In this document: positions 33,612 to 40,956 of the stretch, in pieces
How positions within the stretch are numbered: the stretch's first letter is position 1
Layout: every line of letters begins with the position of its first letter
Translations under genes and position numbers: made by a program
From: Streptomyces sp. AC555_RSS877
GTDB lineage: Bacteria; Actinomycetota; Actinomycetes; Streptomycetales; Streptomycetaceae
Assembly (NCBI RefSeq): GCF_019049245.1
Contig: NZ_JAGMUK010000216.1
Coordinates: 218,726-282,725 of the forward strand
Direction: 5' to 3'
DNA: 64,000 bases
Notes under the pieces: generated by a model
The model's input: the letters and a program-made list of their open reading frames with translations, nothing else
What the model was told of the DNA's origin: nothing
Databases searched by the model: none

Positions 33612-35570
33612 ATGGCCCTGCCCTCCCCCAACCTGGACGACCGCCGCTTCCAGCAGTTCGTCGACGACGCCAAGCGCTACATCCAGCAGCGCGCCCCCGA
33701 GTGGACCGACCACAACGTCTCCGACCCCGGCGTCACCCTCGTCGAGACTGTCGCCCACATGGCCGACCAGATCGTCTACCGTCTCAACCGGGTGCCGGAG
33801 AAGAACTACCTGGCCTTCCTCGACCTCGTCGGCATCACCCTCTTCCCGCCGGCGGCGGCCCGCACCGACATGACCTTCTGGCTGTCGGCGCCGCTGGAGG
33901 AAGCCCTCTTGGTGCCCGCCGGCACGGAGACTTCGACGCTGCGGACCGAGGCCGAGGAAGCGGTCGTCTTCACCACCGAGCGGAACCTCACGGTGGTGTC
34001 GTGCGGCCTCGACCGGCTGCTGGTGCACCGGGCCGGTGAGGCCATGACCGATGTCACCGACGATCTCACCGCGGCCAAGGACGTCCACTGCTTCTCCGAG
34101 TCGCCGCGCCCCGACGACTGCATGCTGCTCGGTCTGAGCGCGGCGGTGCCGCACTGCGCGGTCGTACTGGACCTGGACAGCCGCGTCGACGGTGTCGGCG
34201 TCGACCCGCGCCAGCCCCCGCTGGTGTGGGAGGCGTGGACCGAGGACGGGTGGATGGCGTGTGAGGTCGACCGGGACGGCACCGGCGGTCTGAACCGGCC
34301 CGGCGAGGTGGTGTTGCACGTCCCCGGTGAGCACACCGTGTCACGGGCGGCGGGCCACGAGGCGGGCTGGCTGCGCTGCCGGGTCACCGCCCCGCAGGCC
34401 GGGCAGCCCTTCTACTCACTGTCGCCCACGGTGCGCGCGGCGGAGGCGTTCACCATCGGCGGCACCACCACGGCCGTCCACGCCGAGACGGTACGGGACG
34501 AGCCGCTCGGTGAGTCGTCCGGACTGCCCGGACAGCGGATGCGCCTCGCCCACGCTCCGGTCGTCGGTGACCGGCCGCCGCTGCACCCGCAGGTCGCCGA
34601 GGACGGGGGGTGGCGGGACTGGGAGGTGGTCGCCGATTTCGCCGCCTCCGGTCCCACCGACCGGCATGTGACGCTGGACGCCACGACCGGCGAGGTGTCC
34701 TTCGGCCCGGCCGTGCGGGAACCCGACGGCACACTCCGGCAGTACGGCGCGGTCCCGGCCAAGGGGGCCGCGGTGCGGGCACGTCTGTACCGTACGGGCG
34801 GCGGCCGGGCCGGCAACGTGGCGCGGGGAGCGGTGCGGGTACTGCGCAGTTCCCTCCCGTACGTAACCGAGGTTGTCAACCGCGAGGCCGCCCGCGGCGG
34901 CGTCGACGGTGAGACCGTCGAGGAGGCCAAGGTCCGCGCCCCCATCACCCTGCGCGCCCAGGAACGCGCCGTCACCCTGCGCGACTACGAGGAACTGGTA
35001 CGGCGCGCGGCGCCCGACACGGCCCGGATCACCTGCCTGGCCGGCGAGGAGAGCGAGCACGGCGCGCACGCCGTACGGGTCCTCGTCGTCCCGCAGGCCG
35101 TGCCCGACCCCGGCGGACGGCTCCGCTTCGAGCAGCTCGTGCCCGAGGACGCGTTGCTGCGGCGCATCACCCGCTACCTCGACGAGCGGCGGCTGATCGG
35201 TACCCGGGTGGCGGTCGGCCCGCCCTTCTACCAGGGCGTCACCGTCGTGGCGACGCTGCACGCCTTCCCCGGCATGGACACCGACCGGGTACGCCGCCGG
35301 GCCCTGGACGCCCTCTACCGCCACCTCGACCCGCTGACCGGCGGCAGCGAGGGCACGGGCTGGTCCTTCGGCCGCCCCGTGCAGGCGGGAGAGATCTTCG
35401 CCGTGCTGCAGCGCGTGCCCGGCGTCGAACTCGTCGACAAGGTCACACTGCATCCGGCGGATCCGCTGACCGGCCGCCGCGGCGAGTCGAACGACCGTAT
35501 CGATCTGGCCCCGCCCGCCCTGGTGTTCTCCTTCGACCACCGGGTCCGCGTGTTGGGGGACGACACGTGA
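33612..35570 (+). CDS. CIS baseplate J-like protein (Pvc11-like)
   Basis: 652 residues, starting directly after the previous stop. LDDRRFQQFVDDAKRYIQQR and SDPGVTLVETVAHMADQIVY open the protein. The gp6/baseplate-J core lies near residues 380-560 (TEVVNREAARGGVDGETVEE, RAPITLRAQERAVTLRDYEE). It forms the iris of the baseplate together with the tail protein I family. Length is normal for the putative baseplate assembly protein family in CIS loci. Confidence 0.93.
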   Translation: MALPSPNLDDRRFQQFVDDAKRYIQQRAPEWTDHNVSDPGVTLVETVAHMADQIVYRLNRVPEKNYLAFLDLVGITLFPPAAARTDMTFWLSAPLEEALLVPAGTETSTLRTEAEEAVVFTTERNLTVVSCGLDRLLVHRAGEAMTDVTDDLTAAKDVHCFSESPRPDDCMLLGLSAAVPHCAVVLDLDSRVDGVGVDPRQPPLVWEAWTEDGWMACEVDRDGTGGLNRPGEVVLHVPGEHTVSRAAGHEAGWLRCRVTAPQAGQPFYSLSPTVRAAEAFTIGGTTTAVHAETVRDEPLGESSGLPGQRMRLAHAPVVGDRPPLHPQVAEDGGWRDWEVVADFAASGPTDRHVTLDATTGEVSFGPAVREPDGTLRQYGAVPAKGAAVRARLYRTGGGRAGNVARGAVRVLRSSLPYVTEVVNREAARGGVDGETVEEAKVRAPITLRAQERAVTLRDYEELVRRAAPDTARITCLAGEESEHGAHAVRVLVVPQAVPDPGGRLRFEQLVPEDALLRRITRYLDERRLIGTRVAVGPPFYQGVTVVATLHAFPGMDTDRVRRRALDALYRHLDPLTGGSEGTGWSFGRPVQAGEIFAVLQRVPGVELVDKVTLHPADPLTGRRGESNDRIDLAPPALVFSFDHRVRVLGDDT

Positions 35571-36163
35571 GGGGCTCCGTCGACGGGCTCGCCTCCGCGC
35601 TGCCGATCGGGGAACTCCTCCCTGCCGTGTTCGCCGAGGACGAGCTGGCACAGCGGTTCGTCGAGGGGCTGGACAAGGTGATGGCTCCGATCCTCGTCGT
35701 TCTGGACAATCTGGACGCCTATTTCACTCCGGCGCTGGCGCCGCTGGACCACACCCGCTGCCTGGGCGGCTGGGTCGGTGCGGAGACCGACGGCGGCGAA
35801 CCGGAGGACCGGCTGCGCCGTGCGGTCGCCGCGGCGGCCCGGCTGCACCGGATCCGAGGTACGCGGGAAGGGCTGGCGGAGGCGGTGCGGCTCGGTTTCG
35901 GGGTGCTGCCGGAGATCGACGAGAGCGGTGCCGCGGGGTGGAGTTCCAAGCCGCTCGGCCCCGTACCGGGTGCCGTCCGCCCCCACCTGACCGTGACGCT
36001 CCGGCTGCCCCGGCCCACGGCCGCCGACCGGCACCGGCTGGACGCCCTGGTGGCGGCCGCCCGGCCCGCGCACATGCCCTATACCACCGAAGTCATCGCC
36101 ACCGACGTCACCACTGACACCACCACCCTCGACATCACCACCGAAGGGAATCCGCCCTCATGA
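35567..36163 (+). CDS. CIS baseplate protein, phage tail protein I family (Pvc12-like)
   Basis: 198 residues from GTG 35567 (GTGA overlap). PIGELLPAVFAEDELAQRFV, LDKVMAPILVVLDNLDAYFT and LGGWVGAETDGGEPEDRLRR with LHRIRGTREGLAEAVRLGFG are typical of the gp7/tail protein I family in contractile particles. This version is short, lacking the long fibre-binding extension of Afp/PVC homologues. Coupled to the next gene by ATGA. Confidence 0.9.
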   Translation: MRGSVDGLASALPIGELLPAVFAEDELAQRFVEGLDKVMAPILVVLDNLDAYFTPALAPLDHTRCLGGWVGAETDGGEPEDRLRRAVAAAARLHRIRGTREGLAEAVRLGFGVLPEIDESGAAGWSSKPLGPVPGAVRPHLTVTLRLPRPTAADRHRLDALVAAARPAHMPYTTEVIATDVTTDTTTLDITTEGNPPS

Positions 36164-37551
36164 CCAGCCAGGCCCCGCGCTCCGTGGACGGGACGCACCG
36201 GTGCGGCGAGTGCGACAGCGCGGCAGATCCGGACGAGCCGTTCTGCGACGCGTGTGGCGCCGTCCTCAGTTGGGGCCGGCCCTCGCAGCCGGCCTCCAGG
36301 TCCGCCGCACGCCGACCGCCCGCCGCACCCGCCGGGTCCGGGTCCACCGCGGCCGGGTCCGGCCACGCGTCGGACGACGCGTCGACCCGTCCGACGGCCA
36401 CGACAACCGCTGCTGCCCCTGCGTCGGCGCGGGCCGCCGCGGACACCCCGCCGGCGTCCGATGGCGCCCCCGCTGGGGAGGCGGCTGCCCGCATCGCGAC
36501 GCCGGACTCCGCCCCACGTGCCGAACCGGACACCGTCCGTGCCCCGCGGCCCCGGACGGATCCGGAGGACCGGGCCGACACGGATGCCACCGCGCCGACA
36601 GAACCACCAGCGCCTTCCGCCCCGGCCCCGGCCCCTGAGAGTTCCGCGGCCTCCGCGTCCACCCGCGCGCGCAACCTGATCGTGCCGGTACCGGACCGGC
36701 AGCCGCGGCAGACCTCCCCCGAGGCCGCCCCGGTCCTGCCGGGACGCCCCGAAGCCCAGGTGCTGCAGGTGCGCGCTCCCGGGCGCCCTGATGTGGTCCC
36801 CGACGGGATTCCCTGTCCTTGGTGTTCCACCTCCAACGAACCGGTGCGCCACTTCTGTGACCGCTGCGCCATGCCCATGTCCCGTACGGCCGACGACGCT
36901 ACGACGGTGCCACCGTGGTGGCGGCGTCTGCTTGACCGCCGTAACCGTCCCGCGCCGTGGGCCGGGGACCGCCCGCGGCTGCGGTTCGGTTTCGACCGTG
37001 TCGGCAACTGGCTGGGCGCGGCGGTCGTGCTGGCCCTGATCGCGTGCGCGGTGGTGTACACCGGCCCCGCCATCGACGCGGTCCGCGACCACTTCGTCAA
37101 GCGGGCGCCCGTCGCTCCAGACCGGGTCAGCGCGTCACGGTCGTACGCGGGGCACGGCGCCCCGCTGGCCTTCGACCGGATCAACAACACCTGGTGGGGT
37201 CCCGGGGTGTCGCAGTCAGGCGACGGCGACTGGCTGGAGGCCGCCTTCGACCGGCCGACCCGGCTGCTGGACCTGGTCATCACCCCCGGAGTGTCCGCCC
37301 GGGGCGATCAATTGGGCAAGTCGGCCCAGCCGCACCAGGTAGACGCCGTCATTACCACGGCGGAGGGGAAGAAGGTGACGCGCAGGCTCACCTTCGACCA
37401 GGGCGCGGGTGCGCAGCGCAGGCGGTTCACGGTCGGCGAGGTGACCTCGGTGCGCCTCGTCGTCGGCTCCGCCTACAACGCGTCCGAGGACAAGCAACTG
37501 GCGATCGCCGAGATCGAGTTCTTCGGGGCGTCCAGCGGCAACAGCGGCTGA
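36160..37551 (+). CDS. cisA: CisA-like membrane protein: zinc ribbons, TM helix, discoidin-like domain
   Basis: 463 residues. Zinc ribbon 1 uses Cys15, 18, 29 and 32; a Pro/Ala-rich disordered region follows (residues ~45-210). Zinc ribbon 2 starts at Cys219/Cys222 (PCPWCSTSNEPVRHFCDRC). A membrane helix lies at ~284-304 (AAVVLALIACAVVYTGPAI). The extracytoplasmic C-terminus has the jelly-roll pattern of discoidin/F5-8C domains (PLAFDRINNTWWGPGV, WLEAAFDRPTRLLDLVIT, SVRLVVGSA, LAIAEIEFFG). Architecture and position, last gene of the operon, match CisA, the protein reported in S. coelicolor to link the cytoplasmic CIS to the membrane. Symbol by analogy. Confidence 0.75.
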   Translation: MTSQAPRSVDGTHRCGECDSAADPDEPFCDACGAVLSWGRPSQPASRSAARRPPAAPAGSGSTAAGSGHASDDASTRPTATTTAAAPASARAAADTPPASDGAPAGEAAARIATPDSAPRAEPDTVRAPRPRTDPEDRADTDATAPTEPPAPSAPAPAPESSAASASTRARNLIVPVPDRQPRQTSPEAAPVLPGRPEAQVLQVRAPGRPDVVPDGIPCPWCSTSNEPVRHFCDRCAMPMSRTADDATTVPPWWRRLLDRRNRPAPWAGDRPRLRFGFDRVGNWLGAAVVLALIACAVVYTGPAIDAVRDHFVKRAPVAPDRVSASRSYAGHGAPLAFDRINNTWWGPGVSQSGDGDWLEAAFDRPTRLLDLVITPGVSARGDQLGKSAQPHQVDAVITTAEGKKVTRRLTFDQGAGAQRRRFTVGEVTSVRLVVGSAYNASEDKQLAIAEIEFFGASSGNSG

Positions 37552-37592
37552 CGCGGGAATCCGGCTCGGGCGACGTGACCCCGCACGGCGGA

Positions 37593-37623
37593 ACGCCGCG
37601 CCTCACGAGGTGAGGCGCGGCGT
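37593..37623. terminator. terminator of the CIS operon
   Basis: ACGCCGCGCCTCAC (37593-37606) and GTGAGGCGCGGCGT (37610-37623) form a perfect 14-bp stem with loop GAG, 41 bases after the cisA stop. It could also end minus-strand transcription from the debris region. Confidence 0.85.
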
Positions 37624-37643
37624 CGCCGGACGGTACGGCCGGC

Positions 37644-37703
37644 TCAGACGAGCTCGGCCGAGAGGGTGATGGACGTACCCGACAGAGCCTGGCTGACAGG
37701 GCA
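37644..37703 (-). pseudogene. OsmC family C-terminal remnant
   Basis: Reverse-strand codons from 37703 read CPVSQALSGTSITLSAELV followed by TGA at 37644, the conserved end of OsmC/Ohr-type proteins including the second redox Cys. Nothing upstream continues the homology; the next bases belong to the I36-type pseudogene. Only 19 codons survive. Confidence 0.7.
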
Positions 37704-37709
37704 ACCCCC

Positions 37710-38007
37710 CTAGTACATGAAGTAGGAGGAGATACGGTCGTCCCACCCGGGCGGGGCGACCCAGCTCTCGTGCGGGCCGCTCTCCAGCCACTCGCCCAGG
37801 TAGTTCTTGTCCTCGAAGACACGGACGCGGTAGTCGGAGTCGTTGACGATCGAGGGGATCTTGTCGTCCTTCTGGGCGGGCAGCGCGGCGACCACTGCGG
37901 CCGGTTCTCCAGCAGTCCGGTGAAATCGGCGGCGTCGAAGACGCGCACAGCGCGCCAGCCAGTGCGCCGACGCCGTATCCCTTGGTGCGCAACTTCGCAT
38001 TACTCAT
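37710..38007 (-). pseudogene. peptidase inhibitor I36-like gene, frameshifted and internally deleted
   Basis: Starts MSNAKLRTKGYGVGALAGAL (signal-peptide-like) at 38007. It continues in another frame as DFTGLLENRP, then in a third as VVAALPAQKDDKIPSIVNDS and FEDKNYLGEWLESGPHESWV up to ISSYFMY-stop at 37710. These segments are the order expected of a secreted inhibitor of the I36/beta-gamma-crystallin-like type. The signal cleavage site and the first Cys-containing half are missing. Not functional. Confidence 0.65.
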
Positions 38008-38034
38008 ACCCCCGCGTTCGGTCGAACCGCCGTT

Positions 38035-38280
38035 CACCCCGCGACCTTCATGGCGACGACGCTGACCGAGGCGTCCGGCATGCCGGCTGACGAACCGCTG
38101 GAGAAGGGCGTCGCGGCCACCCGCCGCCTGGTGGACGACCCCGCGCTGGCCGAGGTCACCGGTGCCTACTTCCACAGTTTCGACCGGGCCGCCCCGTCGG
38201 AGCCGGACGCCCTGTCACTCGACTACCGCCACCGCCTCGCTGCGGTGACCCAGGACCTGCACGCGGCCGTCGACGCCTGA
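38035..38280 (+). pseudogene. SDR oxidoreductase C-terminal remnant
   Basis: PATFMATTLTEASGMPADEP and EKGVAATRRLVDDPALAEVT then GAYFHSFDRAAP correspond to the last ~80 residues of an SDR protein (PATxMxTxM ... EEGVxAT ... VTGxYF). Cofactor motif and catalytic Tyr/Lys are absent. A start at ATG 38050 is possible, but the fragment cannot be an enzyme. Confidence 0.6.
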
Positions 38281-38331
38281 CCGGCCGCACACCCCACGCG
38301 AAGCGACCCACCCCTCACTCCGGAGCACCTC

Positions 38332-38928
38332 ATGGCCCACACGTATGTCAGCGCTGTCGTATGCGCCACCGCCGAAGCCGTCTGGCAGGTCGTCCGCCCC
38401 TTCGACGGCCTGCCGCGCTGGCATCCGGCGATCGCCTCCAGCGTGCTGGAAGAAGGCGGCCCGGCGGAGATCGGGGCGCTGCGACGGCTGCGCTTCGCCG
38501 GTGGCGACACCGAGGTCCTGGAACGCCTGACCGCCCTCGATGACGTCCGGCGCACCTTCACCTACGAGCTGGTGGAGCACCCCTTCCCGGTCCGCCGCAG
38601 TGTCTCCACGCTGCGTGTACTGCCCGTGGTGGACACGGGTGAGGCGTTCGTCGAGTGGTGGGCGGAGTCGGAGGAGGACGCCGGGGACGCCGTCGGCGCC
38701 CAGGCACTCGTCGAGGAGCTCTACGGCAGCGGTCTGACCGCCCTGCGGCACCACTTCGCCGCCGGCCGGCCCGGCGGAGCGACGCACGTGCGCGCGACGC
38801 CGCCGCCTCCTTCGTGTGCGCCGCCGCCTCCTCCTCGGGGAGAGGGCAACAGGAAGGAGGAACGGGGGTCCGGCTCCACCTCGCGTACGGGGGGCCGGCG
38901 CGGGAGCCGCTCTACTGTTGCCGTATGA
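38332..38928 (+). CDS. SRPBCC (polyketide cyclase/dehydrase-like) protein
   Basis: 198 residues. ATAEAVWQVVRPFDGLPRWH, RRLRFAGGDTEVLERLTALD and TFTYELVEHPFPVRRSVSTL with FVEWWAESEED fit the START-like SRPBCC fold up to about residue 145. The remaining ~50 residues are Pro/Arg/Gly-rich and biologically unconvincing; they end by ATGA overlap at the histidine kinase start. The natural stop may have been lost by a frameshift. Role unknown; hydrophobic ligand binding is usual for the fold. Confidence 0.75.
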   Translation: MAHTYVSAVVCATAEAVWQVVRPFDGLPRWHPAIASSVLEEGGPAEIGALRRLRFAGGDTEVLERLTALDDVRRTFTYELVEHPFPVRRSVSTLRVLPVVDTGEAFVEWWAESEEDAGDAVGAQALVEELYGSGLTALRHHFAAGRPGGATHVRATPPPPSCAPPPPPRGEGNRKEERGSGSTSRTGGRRGSRSTVAV

Positions 38929-40160
38929 AAGCAATGAGGTCCCTGGCCGGGCGCGGCATGCCGCCCGCGCTGACCGACATGGCGCTGGCCGTCCTGGCGG
39001 CCGGCGGCTGCCTGGCGCTGCCCGAGGTCGTCCCGGCGGGCGACCAGGCGTTGCGCACACCGGACGACAAGTGGCTGGCCCTCGTGCTGCTGACCGCCGC
39101 GCCGCTCGCCGTACACCGCCGGGCCCCACTGGTGACCCTGCTGGTCACGGCCTCGGCGGCAACCACCTTGCAGGGCCTCTCTTACGTACCGCAGGTGGCG
39201 GGACCGCAGGGCACGTCGATCGGTCCGACCTACCTGGCCGTCGCCACGGCGGTGTTCCTCACCGCCGTGCGCCGGGGGCCCTGGCTCACGACCGTCGTCG
39301 CGGGGGTGTTCATCCCCCTCGACGCACTCGCCGAGGCGCTGCTCGCACCGGTCGGTCACCGGCTGGCCGCGTTCGTCACCATGGCCGTGCTTCTGCTGGC
39401 GGCCTGGGCGCTCGGCCGCCTCGCCAGAGCCCGTGCCGCGATCCGGGACGAGGCCGTGGAACGCGCGGCCGCGCTGGAGCGGGAGCAGGCCGCCAACGCC
39501 CGCGCGGCGGTGATGCACGAGCGGACGCGCATCGCCCGTGAGCTGCACGACATCGTCGCGCACAACGTGAGCCTCATGGTCGTGCAGACAATCGCCGCCG
39601 ACCGCGTGCAGGACCGTACGCCGGACAAGGCACATGAACTGCACGCGGCGGTCGAGCAGACCGGCCGGGACACCGTGACGGAGCTGCGCCGGCTGCTGGA
39701 CGTCTTGCGTACGGACGAGGACGAGGGTGATCCCTCCAAGGAGCCACCGCAGCCGACCGTCGACGCCGTTCCCTCGCTGGTCGACTCCGTGCGGGCCACC
39801 GGTCTCGACATCGACTTCGCGGTGTCGGGCACACCGCTGCCCCTGCCGGCCGGTACGCATCTGACGGCCTACCGCGTCGTCCAGGAGGCACTGACGAACA
39901 CGATGAAGCACGCCGGGCCGGCCCGTGCCCGGGTGCGTCTCGTCTGGGACGACGACCCGGCCCGGCTCACGGTCCGGATCTGCGACGACGGCCCGGCCGA
40001 CGCGCTAACGGCCGCGCGGAACCCCACCGCGATCGCGCACGGCACCGGCCACGGCCTGGTGGGCATGCGGGAACGGGTCGCCGCGGTGGGCGGCACCCTG
40101 CACACCGGCATACGCCCCGGCGGCGGCTACTGTGTGCACGCCGTGCTGGACCTGTCGTGA
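38925..40160 (+). CDS. two-component sensor histidine kinase, HisKA_3/NarX type
   Basis: 411 residues from ATG 38925. Five to six membrane helices are seen in the first ~165 residues (MALAVLAAGGCLALPEVV, LALVLLTAAPLAVH, VTMAVLLLAAWALGRL). A coiled linker leads to the phospho-acceptor region RIARELHDIVAHNVSLMVVQ, then HATPase_c with TAYRVVQEALTNTMKHAG and GLVGMRERVAAVGGTL. It forms an operon with the response regulator 40 bases downstream. The signal is unknown. Confidence 0.92.
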   Translation: MKAMRSLAGRGMPPALTDMALAVLAAGGCLALPEVVPAGDQALRTPDDKWLALVLLTAAPLAVHRRAPLVTLLVTASAATTLQGLSYVPQVAGPQGTSIGPTYLAVATAVFLTAVRRGPWLTTVVAGVFIPLDALAEALLAPVGHRLAAFVTMAVLLLAAWALGRLARARAAIRDEAVERAAALEREQAANARAAVMHERTRIARELHDIVAHNVSLMVVQTIAADRVQDRTPDKAHELHAAVEQTGRDTVTELRRLLDVLRTDEDEGDPSKEPPQPTVDAVPSLVDSVRATGLDIDFAVSGTPLPLPAGTHLTAYRVVQEALTNTMKHAGPARARVRLVWDDDPARLTVRICDDGPADALTAARNPTAIAHGTGHGLVGMRERVAAVGGTLHTGIRPGGGYCVHAVLDLS

Positions 40161-40200
40161 TCCGACCGACGACGACACCTCGATGAAGGAACGGAAGCGC

Positions 40201-40887
40201 ATGCGGCCCATCAGCGTACTGCTGGCCGACGACCAGCCCATGATCCGGACGGGCTTCCGGCTCATCCTGGAGGCCGAGGGAGACATCGAGGTCGTGGCGG
40301 AGGCGTCCGACGGGCGGGAGGCCGTCGCGGAGACCGAGAGGCTGTCACCCGACGTCGTCCTCATGGACATCCGGATGCCCACCATGGACGGTGTGGAGGC
40401 CACCGAGCTGATCGTCCGGAACAATCCGTCCAGCCGCGTCATCATCCTCACCACGTTCGACCTGGACGCACATGTCGTGGACGCGCTGCGGTCCGGAGCG
40501 AGCGGTTTCCTGGTGAAGGACGGGCCGGCGGACTCCCTGGTCGAGGCGATCCGCATGGTGGCGACGGGCGACGCGGTACTCGCTCCCCGTGTCACCCGGC
40601 GGCTCCTGGACCGCTTCGCCGCTCTGCCGTTGCAGACCGCACCCGCCCAGCCGCCCCGTCTGGACGCGCTCACGGCACGCGAACTGGACGTCCTGCGCAC
40701 GCTGGCCCGGGGACTGTCCAACGCCGAGATCGGGCGGGAACTGGGGATCGGTGAGACGACGGTGAAGACCCACGTCGCCCACATCCTGGACAAGTTCCAG
40801 CTGCGCGACCGGGTGCAAGCCGTGGTCCTCGCTTACGACTGCGGGCTCGTGAAGCCCTCCACTCCGTCTTCGAGCGACGCCGACTGA
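40201..40887 (+). CDS. NarL/LuxR family response regulator
   Basis: 228 residues from ATG 40201, using AAGGA about 10 bases upstream; ATG 40183 is an alternative. Receiver with LLADDQPMIR acidic pair, phospho-Asp in VVLMDIRMPTMDG, Thr in ILTTFD and Lys in FLVKDG are all intact. The C-terminal LuxR HTH is canonical (LTARELDVLRTLARGLSNAE, IGRELGIGETTVKTHVAHIL). Partner of the upstream kinase. Confidence 0.93.
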   Translation: MRPISVLLADDQPMIRTGFRLILEAEGDIEVVAEASDGREAVAETERLSPDVVLMDIRMPTMDGVEATELIVRNNPSSRVIILTTFDLDAHVVDALRSGASGFLVKDGPADSLVEAIRMVATGDAVLAPRVTRRLLDRFAALPLQTAPAQPPRLDALTARELDVLRTLARGLSNAEIGRELGIGETTVKTHVAHILDKFQLRDRVQAVVLAYDCGLVKPSTPSSSDAD

Positions 40888-40956
40888 CCGCGTCCAGGAG
40901 AGTCCTCCGCCGGCCGGGTGCGTAGCTGTCGACGCACCCGGCCGGCGTCCGTGGCA

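Noticed and set aside
16665..37551. Prophage or phage-tail (tailocin) remnant
   Set aside because: No capsid, terminase, lysis or integrase genes; DUF4255, Pvc15-type ATPase and LysM hub protein with CisA-like anchor are specific to CIS.
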